A stretch of 45,000 nucleotides of DNA from Chrysomallon squamiferum (taxonomy: Eukaryota; Mollusca; Gastropoda; Neomphalida; Peltospiridae). Made by a program: the position numbers and the translations under genes. Below, in pieces: positions 23,961 through 34,999 of the stretch (position 1 is its first letter; every line of letters begins with the position of its first letter). Under the pieces are notes generated by a model that saw only the letters and a program-made list of their open reading frames with translations, searched no databases and was not told the DNA's origin. The stretch is from positions 21,034,110-21,079,109 of the forward strand of contig CM022679.1 in assembly GCA_012295275.1 (NCBI GenBank), given 5' to 3'.

Positions 23961-24096
23961 GCTTTCGAAGGTGTACATACTCAATTCTGTGGTTACTTTT
24001 TTAATAATAGCAAAGTAAAATAATAACAAAGCGATACATATGCAGGTAAAAACATCATTAAAAATAATATTTGACTTTTACTAGTATTACAATATA

Positions 24097-24132
24097 GGTT
24101 CACAATCCCTTATCCAAAATTCCCAAATCCGG

Positions 24133-24186
<54 letters not shown>

Positions 24187-24290
24187 AACTGTATAAACGG
24201 CCCATATAAATAGAATTCATATTTAACTTTGTTTCATTCCCAAATCCGAAGCCATCGGTTCCAAGCATTTCGGATAAAGGATTCTCAGCT
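24097..24290. mobile_element. MITE-like non-autonomous DNA transposon, probably Tc1/mariner type
   Basis: The 194-bp element is bounded by TA on both sides (24095-24096 and 24291-24292). Its ends are imperfect inverted repeats: left GGTTCACAATCCCTTATCC, right (reverse complement) AGCTGAGAATCCTTTATCC, most conserved in AATCCYTTATCC. It also has an internal direct repeat ATTCCCAAATCCG near both ends and an (AT)n expansion at 24136-24182. It has no coding capacity. The family assignment rests on the TA duplication and is inferred. Confidence 0.55.
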
Positions 24291-24504
24291 TAAAATAATA
24301 CCGAGCAATTAAAAAAGTGATTTTAAGAACATTCCTATCTCAACATCTTACATAATCGGTTTCCTAAATATAGAATTGGTCTGTGGAAGGGAGAGAATTA
24401 ACAAAAGAAAGAAACTAACAACAGTACGAATGAATAATAAATAACTTCATTTTTTATCCATTTTTTATTATTTCACATATGCATGCTTACACAAACACAC
24501 ATAA

Positions 24505-24507
<3 letters not shown>

Positions 24508-24570
<63 letters not shown>
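24508..24570. repeat. (CT)n(CA)n microsatellite
   Basis: CT units at about 24510-24536, then CA units to 24569. Confidence 0.95.
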
Positions 24571-24573
<3 letters not shown>

Positions 24574-24784
24574 TCAGATCCATACGTTTAGACACACACT
24601 CCACGTTTGTCTCTCTTGCTTTATATCAAAAGCGTTTCGTGAAACGGTGGTTGTCGAAGAATGAATATAAAATATTATTACACACTTCCTATGAAATGAA
24701 ATATTTAACTCACAGAGGACTTCTCTGAATTAATTTCTGGATAAAACTCTCTGCCCTGCCCAAACCACAACTTCATGTCTGTTG

Positions 24785-24845
24785 TTAATGACGTCAATCG
24801 ATTATTGACGTCTGTATTTATTTTTAGAAACGGTGACGTCAGAAA
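24785..24845. promoter_or_regulatory. Cluster of CRE (CREB/ATF) sites
   Basis: Two perfect TGACGTCA palindromes lie at 24789-24796 and 24834-24841, with a third core TTGACGTC at 24805-24812. The first and third form a perfect 9-bp inverted repeat GACGTCAAT/ATTGACGTC (24790-24798 and 24804-24812) with a 5-bp spacer. Confidence 0.5.
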
Positions 24846-25091
24846 CAATCCACATACATTATGCTGCTATGAAAACTGCCATGCTAATTATAAGTTCCCT
24901 AGTCACATTAAAATGTAGCTTTCATAATAATTTTATAACGGCTAATAGGTTTTTAAAGACAATCATAAAATTACAGCTAAATTACACATCTCGACAGCAT
25001 CTAGAACGACAGCAGCAGCTGTGTTGAGGTTCTATGCTAATAGAAATCATTCCCCATAATCCTCCCCTGCATTGTCCGGACAGACAACATA

Positions 25092-25210
25092 ATTATTGGT
25101 ATTTAAGAAACACGACTTTCAAGTTTCGCAGTTCATGTCTTTTGTCTGAGGTGACTGAATGAAAAATGTGGATTTTATCTGTGTTTGTTTTACTAATGTC
25201 ACATTACTAG
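25092..25210 (+). promoter_or_regulatory. Promoter-like block with TATA-like box ahead of a tiny signal-peptide-like ORF
   Basis: A reverse CCAAT core (ATTGG, about 25095) and TATTTAAG (25100-25107) are followed about 60 bp later by ATG at 25166, opening MWILSVFVLLMSHY then a stop. The ORF is hydrophobic like a signal peptide but is only 14 codons long, and I see no good donor inside it. It may be chance. Confidence 0.25.
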
Positions 25211-25724
25211 GACAGCGGGGTCGAGTTTAAAAAAGATGTATAAATTAGGGTAAGATGAGGCAAGACAACCAGGTGGAGTAAATCGCCATCTCCTGAGTTT
25301 CAGAGATCGAGTCTCGCAGTGGTTTGTTAAGCTGAGGTTTGAAAATTTTCCTTTCCGCCAATGGCACAAACTAATAAACAAACGTCAGGGGCGCGGTCTT
25401 TTGTCCCTTCACTATAAAGATTTTGTCCTATTAATCTGTGTAAGATTTAATGTATGTCTTGTATTTCGTTGATAACCTGCGCTAGTTATTTTAATTATTG
25501 TTGGCGCACCGTGGGACCACAACATAATAAAAACGTTTTTTATCTCTCAGAGAGAGAGAGAGTTACTTGCAGATAGCTCTATGCACATGAATATAAAAGA
25601 AACGCTGTGAGAGATGTAATTGAAAACGTTTACTGATTCTGCCTCTGAATCAGCAAATTCAAACAAAATTGAAGATAGTGTAACCAAATTAATCTTCATT
25701 TTGTGACTCAGGTCATTTTATTGC

Positions 25725-25760
<36 letters not shown>

Positions 25761-25989
25761 AAAAAACGTTTAAAACTAAATAGAATATGTTCTGCTTTTA
25801 AAATGTTTTAAAAAGCTAATATTAAACTGAAAAATATATATCATAGAAGATCCTTTGTGAAAAACTGCTGCGTTATCGCTGAATCGTTCTTACAGATAAG
25901 ATATACCTGTTCTAGCCAGTGCAGCAAAAACTAAAAAATTAAAATATTACGTCAGAACCGTTTCATTTTATTACAGGTATGAAATTAGA

Positions 25990-26265
25990 AAACTCTGATA
26001 TAGAAATATTTACACTGATATAGAATACTCTGATATAGAAATATGTACACTGATATAGAATACTCTGATATAGAAATATGTACACTGATATAGAATACTC
26101 TGATATAGAAATATGTATACTGATATAGAAAACTCTGATATAGAAATATGTATACTGATATAGAAAACTCTGATATAGAAATATGTATACTGATGTAGAA
26201 AACTCTGATATAGAAATATATATACTGATATAGAAATATGTATACTGATATAGATACTGAAATTT
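25990..26265. repeat. Minisatellite, 35-bp unit built of two half-units
   Basis: Copies alternate ACTCTGATATAGAAATATGT and a shorter CTGATATAGAA half, about seven units with high identity. 35 is not a multiple of 3. The reading frame that spans it on the minus strand is a repeat artefact. Confidence 0.88.
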
Positions 26266-27310
26266 ATAATCACTATAAAGAGTGGAAAAATATATGACTA
26301 GATAAATTGCTGTATATCGTTGGAAGTCATTTATTCAGTGTTTATTTGTTGGCTTAGATTTTAAAGACAGGTTTGAAACTAAAAATATAAACTGTTGCTA
26401 AGAACTGTTTTGTTTGATTTATTTTGTTTGATAAACCTGGTATGTTAAGAGTTTAGATAAAGCTCAGTTAAATACAAGTAGTGAATAGACACATCTGTAT
26501 GCTTTATAAACGCACACAAGTACAAACATAATTAAACGCCACAAATGAATAATGAATAATTAATGTGAGTATCAGGCAGAACAGTATATTCTTCAGTGTC
26601 GTTGTTGTTTGTGGGAATTGTCCGTTTTATTTTTATTTTTTATTTTTATCTTTTTTATTTTTTATTTTGTTATTTATTTTTTTATCTTGTTTACCTTTTC
26701 TAATTTTGTCGATTTGCCAGTGATGCTTTTAAATATTTTTTTCTATTTAATTAAAAAAAACTATTCCATAATTTCTAGATTTTAGTAACAGAAACTGAAA
26801 TTATATTCATTTTCATCACCTGAATTTCAAAACACATTATTTAATTTTTATTGCACCATGTTAAATTAAATTCCATTGACACACCCCTAATATTAGTGCC
26901 GAATGGCATCGTCCAAAAAAAAACCACAAAAAAAAAAACAACATCGCGCGTTTTTCTCTGGCAAACGCCCAGTTAAAGTGAAAACATGTTTTGATATTTC
27001 GGAGTGGGAAGGAGGGTAGAGTGACATTGTCGTTTATAAGGAAATGATTTCTCAATGCCAGCTTGGCCTGGCTGTACACACATCTGCAAATTACAATCAC
27101 CTGATATAACAGCGGTATTTTCATTCCGAATTACTTGGCATTTCTTTTCTTCGGGGCTATACCTTCACACTGCTTCTTCGTAACGTTTGATGAAATGTGA
27201 TGCGCACATGGATCAGGTTCAGAATTTCAGACAAAGGGGCTCGGTATTGTCATCGTTGTGATGTACATGTGTGCGTGTGTGTCTGTCTGTCTGTCACTAA
27301 ACGTGTGTGC

Positions 27311-27342
<32 letters not shown>

Positions 27343-28489
27343 CTGCGTGGGTGTGCATGTATGTGGGTGTTTTTGTGTGTGTGTGTGTGTGTGTTTGTTA
27401 TACAGTCATAGTTCACTTTAGAATAAGGGAACAAGAGAGAGAAATGGTGTATTCGATTCCATTTAATGCATGAAAGTGTAATGTTGTATATAATATATAT
27501 ATTTTTAACAACTGAAATTTTATTTCTTTGTGTTAAACACAGAGGATAAATCATTTTGTTGTTTTGTAATTTTACTTTAAAAATTAAAAAAAAAAAACAA
27601 AAAAAAAAACATAACTGAACTGCTGTTTCTTTTTTCATTAAGTATTATATTACAAGAAAAAGGAAGAAAAATAGATTTAGTTAAAAAAAAACAAAAAAAA
27701 AAAAGAAATTAAATTACACTGAGTTGTTTTAGAAATATAGTTGAATTTTCAGATTTATGGTTTGGCTTTCGAACTTTCATTACCGTTTATAAAATGTGTG
27801 ATAATAATAACAGTAACAACAACAATTACTACAATAATAATAATTCCTATGACGTTGTTGTTGTTGTTATTGTTATTATTATGAATTGAAAAAGAAATTT
27901 TATAATGTTGACTACGATGGTGCAGTGAATAGCTTGGCTGCTTTCCAAATATTTCAACAGCCTCCATCCCATTCCTTATGATTCATGTAACAAAACAAAA
28001 AAAATCTCCCCACTTGTTATTTCAAAACTGATTCAACAAATGTTTCAAAATTACAGCTGAATTCTCAGAATAGAAATGCATCAGTATGATAGACTGATAT
28101 CTGGAAAGAGCTTTATATTTCTATCAGCAGATATCCTAATGTATTTTCAGAGAAAAGTATCGACTGAGAAATCACACTGTCGGTGTTGTGATAAAAAGAT
28201 GAGGAAAATGGCGTCTTCACGTAGCAACAGCTTGGTGTTGCCAAGAGCTTTGGGCTAAAGTGGACTTCCTCCTTCAAGACGACGGATATTACGTTTAAGC
28301 AACACGATTTCAACAGCATTTTTTGTTCGATACCTGTTATTTTATTCCGCGTTTAGATAGCTTTCGAAGGAGTGTGGCATCAAAGACGGCCACGATTTAA
28401 ACATTGTAGTAACAGTGTTTTTTTCTTTCAAACGCCTCCGATGAAGAAAACACCGTGTCAGGACACATTTCTGAAATGCATATAACATG
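26266..28489. other. Intergenic between minisatellite and tRNA gene
   Basis: AT-rich with T/A tracts and the TG-rich block at 27.3 kb. No coding exon was recognised on either strand. Confidence 0.7.
27258..27395. repeat. (TG)n-rich region with a short (GA)n
   Basis: TG runs flank GAGAGAGAGAGA at about 27329-27342. Confidence 0.9.
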
Positions 28490-28561
28490 GCGTCGGTGGT
28501 GTAACGGTTAGCATGGTTGCCTTCCAAGCAGTCGATCCGGGTTCGACTCCCGGCCGACGCA
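28490..28561 (+). tRNA. tRNA-Gly (anticodon TCC)
   Basis: A 7-bp acceptor stem GCGTCGG/CCGACGC is followed by a box A (TGGTGTAACGG), the anticodon arm TTGCCTTCCAAGCAG with anticodon TCC, and a perfect box B (GGTTCGACTCC). The discriminator base is A at 28561. There is no intron and no encoded CCA. A T run at about 28571-28575 is a suitable RNA polymerase III terminator. All arms pair well, so this looks like a functional single-copy gene rather than a SINE head. Confidence 0.96.
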
Positions 28562-30894
28562 TCCGTAATAATTTTGCTTTTTGAATGCATTCATTTTACA
28601 ACAGCAAGTCCAACTGTAGTAACACACCTGTTATAAGTACAGATTAGTTAACCAAATACAGGTAATAAACACGCACGCACGCACGTTAGTGTAATTCCGA
28701 TAGCTATGTATATTCAGCGTGACCGCCCCTCACCAGCACCAACTAGAAACAATCATAAAAAGTTATTTTGCAGTTTGCTCCAGATTATTCCTAATTCTTA
28801 CTTTCGATTATAATAATTATAGTGATGATTCATTGACAAACAAGTAACAGAGAATCCATTATTTTCAAAAGAGGATGCAGACAGACAGACACACACACAC
28901 ACACACGTATACGTTGGCGCTCGCGGACAAAGAAAAACGCTGTTCACAGCTGTACACTGTTTCGAAGACAACTAACGGTTGTTTGCTGCCAGTTTCGCGT
29001 TGCAGCACTTCCTCGCATACAGAGATTCAACTGACAGAGAAAGAATTGTTAGGCGTACAAACCGGTAACGTCCAATTATGAACCATCATCTATAAAGGAA
29101 CCTGTTAAGGGTATTTAACTAATTTCATGCATACTTGAGGAAATAGCTTGTCTCTACTAATAGTAGTGGGTATCACTTTTTAAACTAAATGTGTAATACT
29201 AAATATATTTCATCGTCATATTTTGAACACGTCATCAGAATGGTATTTCCTTTCAGCTTGTTTCTGTATTAAACCCAGTCTGTTGGTAATATTTTTAGTA
29301 ATCATTTATTAAAGTTGTGAACATGCTGACATGTTTCCTTGGTAACGAAAATGACAAGAAAAAACAAAAAAAAAAATTCTCGGAAATAGTTATATACGTC
29401 TTTTTTTTTTTTAATAAAATTTTAAAAATTGTTTATTTTATAATTATTCTTAAGTAAATAAAGAATTAAGATGCACAAAGGACATATTTCAATCTCTTCT
29501 TTTTCTCTTCATTTCTTTTCCTTGTTTGTGATCTCTTTTATTTCTTCTACGTCATCATCATCTCCATCTTTGTCGTCAACGTTTTCGTTTTTCATTGTAA
29601 TGATTATTAGCTGCATCTTCTTTGTTATTATTTTTATCAACACATTTTCTTTTACTTCTTTGTCGCATCATCGCCAACTTTTTTTTTCTTATTTTATTTG
29701 ATTTTTCTTCTTATTATTTTTTTTTATATTAAATATTAAATAAGAATTATATATATATATTAATTGTTTTGGGTTTTTCCCGTTGACGTTATGACATCAG
29801 CTTCGTCTTTTTTGCCTTAAAAACGTCTTAATAGCTGTACTTTTTTCAAAACAGAAAAAAAAAAAAAAAAAACATCCTACAATATGCAAGCAGATTCTGC
29901 GCAAGAAGTCAGCTGCACTGAATTTTCCAGGATTCCAAACCCCCTCGTAACAACGAAGAATTTTATCAGTTCTTTCATGCATGGCAAACCTTCCATCCAC
30001 ATGATGGTTTACAAGACAAACATGATAGACCATAACTCTTGTCATGTTGTATAAAGCAGGATGTTTGGCTCAGTGTCAAGTTAGCGTTTTTCCCTTCCAG
30101 AAATAATGTATTTTAGACCGAAGTTCATTGTAGAGGATCATTTTATTAATAGGTTATTTTTCTACTTAAAGAACGAATCGAGGAGTAACATGTTTCCTTG
30201 CTAGTCATATAGGTTAACAAAATGAGACTATTATTTGTAAATAAAATACACACACACAAACAAATACAAATACAACTGTAAATTCATATTGAAAATATCC
30301 CCTAAAATTACGTTGTTACTGAAATATGTATTAATTTTCCTTGAAAAATCAACTTACAACGGTTGCATTATCACGATTATCATCATCATTAACATCTTGT
30401 CATCATTGTCATCAATCATCATTATTAATGTATTTATTTATTTATCAATTTATTAATTTTATTATTGCGTGTTTGAGGGGTTTTTTTGGGGGCGGTTATT
30501 GTTTTTGTTTGTTTTTGTGATTAAGGTCTTCGTCGCTTCTTTTTCAATTTAATTTACTGATGTAAAGGGAAACAACTTGGTGCAGTGTAAATACGAAGTA
30601 ATTCAGAGTTATTTCCCGCACAGTAGTTCAATCGGGCACACGATGTAAGGGAGCAACCACAATTTCAGAAAGAGAAGGAGCACTGGCCTAGTGTTGAATA
30701 TTCTGACAATTTCAAATGAGTTCCATTATGATAAAGGTTAAAACATAGGTATTTTCATGCGCCTTGGTGGTGCTATCGTAGTATGACTCGTTACTGTTCA
30801 CCATTGTGTGTCAGCCCGCAACAAAAACAACAAAATAATTTGAAAATAATTAGCAAGGATACGTAGTTTTAAATTATAAACTAAGTGGAGATAA

Positions 30895-30933
<39 letters not shown>

Positions 30934-30959
30934 TGTGTTTGTTTTATTAAATTTCATTT

Positions 30960-30991
30960 CACGTTATTATTATTTTTATTATTATTATTAT

Positions 30992-31034
<43 letters not shown>
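30960..31034. repeat. (ATT)n then (AGT)n microsatellite
   Basis: Short ATT run, then about 14 AGT units. Confidence 0.93.
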
Positions 31035-31035
<1 letters not shown>

Positions 31036-31938
31036 TTTTCTAATCCACTGATTCTCATAATTTAGTAACCTGTATATTGTTATTAATACAGCTCTCTCCA
31101 CAGACGATGGTCCAGATTTCATAAAATAAAAGTGCACGCAGATTGTTATGAAGATAACTTTCAAGATGAATGAAGAAAAATATAATAAAAATTTGAAAAG
31201 TTTGTCTGGAGCCTCTTTATAGATTCCATATCATGAAAAAAAGGTTTAAAAAATCTTAAGAATCTTGAGATGAAATTCGTAAAAGGCGAAGCAAAAAGTC
31301 AGAACATTCAGATTTAAGAGAAAAAGACACGCTGCTGGTTTTTACTCTTATTTTTGTAATTTGATTTCTTACACACCCACTTCATAAACAGTGTAAGATG
31401 TTTGTTCTTAGATAACTGGCGAATTTCTGTTACGTAATATTTCTAATATGAAAACAGTTAAATGCTGAATGTTAATAAAGACTTCCGATAAAATTTGTTT
31501 GTTGTCTATCAGTAAAAATAATATAACAACGTTACTACGAACAACAACAATCACAATAATATAGTTACATTCGAAACATTTGTTGCCATTATTATAGTTT
31601 GAATTCAGCATTTATTCCTTAGTACGTCTGTTTGTCGGTGTGTATGGATGTGTGTGTCTGTGCGTGCCTGAATGAAAAAGTTTTGATCCCATCACTATAC
31701 AATAAATTAATAATGATAAAACAATGGGAATATTGTTACAACTCCAAAACCGCATCTTACCGATTAATAAAGGAAGATTTTTTTTATATGCGTCTTTCAG
31801 TAGGTCTACATCCGAATCAGTGTACAATACATATCCTTCTATAGACTGACTGAGGCGAGTTGTGTTAATTGGAAATAAAATATTAACTGCATGATGAAGC
31901 TTTAAAATGACCTTATTTTGACAGGGAGCTGAACGAAA

Positions 31939-31947
31939 AAATAAATA

Positions 31948-31981
<34 letters not shown>

Positions 31982-32016
31982 TTAAAAAAAAAAAAATTAA
32001 ATAAATAAATAAATAA
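31939..32016. repeat. (AAT)n and (AAAT)n microsatellite
   Basis: A-rich compound repeat with no coding potential. Confidence 0.9.
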
Positions 32017-32399
32017 CAGTTTATCATCTCCACAGAAGAATACACTCTATTTGTGTTTGGTTTTCACTATTTCATAGCTAATAAAACATATAATAATTAT
32101 GTCCGCGATTTCTGATGTTCCAACCAGACCTACATAGATATGAATAAGATGATAAATGTTGTATAATATTATAAATTACATAACGCTGTTACATAACATG
32201 ATGAATCAGATTTGTTTGCATTGTATGATGTGTTAGCCGGACATCACCAGTTTCATCTGAAACCACAGCACTATGCATAAGATGAATCTTGTGTAAACAG
32301 ATTTTATTTATGTCTGTTTCAATATACAACTTTCTGTACTGGCTTATTATGAAATTACATATAATCACTTGAATTATGATGTCCCTCAGTAAATTTATG

Positions 32400-32840
32400 T
32401 AAATAATCTAATGTTAAATATGTATTAAAGTAATATTAACATAAATAATATATAATATGTAAGAATTGTATGTAAAATATGTAATAAGATAATGCAAAAC
32501 ATGATTCTAATGATGTGATGTAAAACTTGTAATATGAATTATAAAGCTTATAATGATGTAAAACGTCATAATGCAATATTAATATGAAATAATATAATAC
32601 GTAACATAATATCATGTTGTTATTAATGTTATATAGATAATATAAAGTTTGTATTAATGTAAAACGTAATGTTATATTAACGGGTACTAATATAATATAA
32701 CATGCAATATAAACTTAAAGTGATCCAAAACATGTTATAATGTTACACTATCATGTAATAAAATAAAATTTATAACATGCAAAACATGTTATAATGTTAT
32801 ATTAATATATAATAGTAAAATGAAAAACGTAATACTGAAA
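32400..32840. repeat. Degenerate AT-rich tandem-like block
   Basis: Recurring pieces of the type TAATGTAAAACGTAATGTTA. AAAACATGTTATAATGTTA occurs at 32727 and again at 32781 (54 bp apart). The unit is poorly defined. Confidence 0.5.
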
Positions 32841-33029
32841 TCTAAAATATTTAATAATTTTAATAATAATCATGATAATAACAACAGTAATAATAACAAC
32901 AACAACAACAACAACACAATAAAATTAATTTATTAACAAAACTTAATAACAATAAAAAAAAAAAACATTAACGACAATATAACCAACATTTAATAATAAC
33001 AACAACATACACATTAATTAACTTATAAA

Positions 33030-33480
33030 CGCATCTCTCTCGGTTTCGTTTCACCTAAAAGTGCTGAGGTCAAACCAAGGTCGCTTGCTGCAACTTTTGT
33101 TGTCCAGAAACTCGATCGTCCATAAAAAATTATATCAGCTGAACGTCTGTTAATAAAGCAGGGACCCTGCACGTCTAACTACCGTAACCAGTATCCCGTC
33201 CCCTTGTTTCTGCAGCCAGCATGTCTGCCCCGGGGTTAATCAAACTATTAAAGGGGATAGAGAAAATTTAATGGGCCGACTGTTAATGTCACGCCGTAAA
33301 GTAACAACAGGGTAAGTCTGCGTGACGTCCTCACTGTCGTAGTAGTTTTATGCGACGTCGGTGAATTAAAGGTTTTAAAAACGAGATAGCAGTGGTCAGA
33401 TTAAAGACGTTTAAAACGAAGGACTGAATATTTGTTTTAACAACGGCTTAATACATATTGTGTTCGGCTGTTAAGTGTTT
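33030..33480. promoter_or_regulatory. Complex-sequence island, candidate conserved non-coding element
   Basis: This block is less AT-rich and contains CpG, with homeodomain-like TTAATCAAACTATTAA at 33236-33251. An acceptor-like TTGTTTCTGCAG precedes an ATG at 33221 that opens only MSAPGLIKLLKGIEKI, so I do not call an exon. Confidence 0.3.
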
Positions 33481-33654
33481 TATTTAGTTATAAATACGTC
33501 GTGTTTCTGTAATGATGGTGTTTGCGAGAGGACGCTTCGGCTGTCGACATACCAGTGCACGTGTTTGTCCATTAGCGGCAGCAAGAACTCTTTTATATGT
33601 GTTTTATCACGCATGTCATGACTGGTGATACGCCGTAGAGAGGAAACCCGCTGT

Positions 33655-33699
33655 TTATATGTATATATATATATTTTTGTATGTATTTATATATTTATA

Positions 33700-33743
<44 letters not shown>

Positions 33744-33785
33744 TACACATATACACACACAAACAGATACACACACACACATACA
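33655..33785. repeat. (TA)n(CA)n compound microsatellite
   Basis: TATATG/TA runs, then ACACACAC and CATACACA variants. Confidence 0.92.
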
Positions 33786-33887
33786 TATCGATTTAGATTA
33801 CCTAAATCCTATTTTTAAAGCAATTAAAAAAAAAAAAAAAAAAATTATATCTGAAAACAAATAATAAATAAGTAAACAACAACAACA

Positions 33888-33891
33888 ATAA

Positions 33892-33930
<39 letters not shown>
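33888..33930. repeat. (AAAT)n microsatellite
   Basis: About 10 AAAT units. Confidence 0.92.
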
Positions 33931-33931
<1 letters not shown>

Positions 33932-34124
33932 ATTAGTCGTAACGACCATCCAAATGTGTATCATATATCAAGATTATATAATCTGATAAAATGCTTAAAA
34001 TGTGCTTCGAAGAAACTCAGTGTTTATTGACGTAATAATAATTATATGTATTAATCAAAGTGTGCTCTTCGAAATCTTGGAGCTCTCCGATTATATTTTA
34101 ATATTTTACATGATATAACTATTT

Positions 34125-34125
34125 T

Positions 34126-34165
<40 letters not shown>

Positions 34166-34265
34166 AACTTTTTATTATTCTTTTGTTATTTTATTTATTC
34201 TTTCCTTCTTTATATTCTTTTAAATGTTCTATATCTCTTTTCTTTATTCCTGTTTCTTTGTTCTA

Positions 34266-34305
<40 letters not shown>
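34125..34305. repeat. (ATT)n and T-rich tract
   Basis: ATT units to about 34164, then TTC/T runs ending in a T tract at about 34274-34304. Confidence 0.9.
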
Positions 34306-34439
34306 TTTTTGTTTTATGAAACAAATCTTAATGAATTTATCATTAAAATAAATAACACAATTTAAAACAATAATAATAATAATTAAAAAAACAAACACCT
34401 TTAAAGTTCATGTAAGAAAAACTCCTTCGAAATTTGAAA

Positions 34440-34870
34440 TATGTTTTAGCACTGTGAAGCACTCCAGACACCAAAACTGAATGTCTGAGAGCTCTTCCTG
34501 TAGGTAATGAGTTTGTGTCACCTGAAAACGTTCACGGAAGATCAATAAGACACGGTAACCAACCGCACGTCACGGTATTTGATGATGCACCTAAGGTATG
34601 GCCGGCAATTGAAACTCTTTGAACCAACGTGACCTGCCACAAACGCGCCCTGTGGACAGAATAGATTGCTGTTGGTATTAAAAGAGAACATATTTATTCA
34701 GTCACATTCAGTGTTGTCTTTTACAGTGCGGGCACCCCGTTACAGTGTTTCGATTTACTCCATAAAGCACGGTGTTTTCGGCCAAACAAAGGACTCACAA
34801 CCGGTGTAGGTAGCCCGACGCAGAAGGTGGTTAGTTAAGTTTTTACAAGAACCCGTGGCGTATCGCAGAA
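34440..34870. promoter_or_regulatory. Complex-sequence island, candidate regulatory element
   Basis: CpG-containing block with a SOX-type AACAAAGG at about 34783 and a TATTAAAAG sequence at about 34676. No exon recognised. Confidence 0.25.
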
Positions 34871-34999
34871 AGCTTTAATTTTGAAAACGAATTTTCATTG
34901 TTTCTTTGTGTGTACTGATAGAGTTAATTTCAAATTATTTTTATGTTTTATTTTATTTTTTTAGTTTCTGTATAGCAAAAGTAATAAATAAAATGTTGC

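Larger units (their letters stand above)
20441..24094. other. Intergenic, no gene recognised
   Basis: Microsatellites as listed. 21400-21780 is less repetitive and contains ATG ATG CGG at 21472, followed by a basic reading and a GTAAGC donor-like site. The signal is too weak to call an exon. Confidence 0.65.
28562..33029. other. Intergenic, no gene recognised
   Basis: Simple repeats and AT-rich DNA. A minus-strand frame at 29797-30045 has less biased codons over its first 50 residues, but no family is recognised. Possible transposon remnant. Confidence 0.65.

Noticed and set aside
26010-26273. Minus-strand repetitive frame (ISISV/YIFLYQS type)
   Set aside because: It is an artefact of the 35-bp minisatellite. 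No start context or gene structure.
29797-30045. Minus-strand 82-codon frame with fairly normal codon use, considered as a transposase remnant
   Set aside because: No recognisable domain, no splice sites tested in phase, and it runs into poly-Phe from a T tract. Left as unassigned.
33221-33271. ATG with acceptor-like sequence upstream (MSAPGLIKLLKGIEKI)
   Set aside because: Stops after 16 codons, no homology recognised, no following exon.
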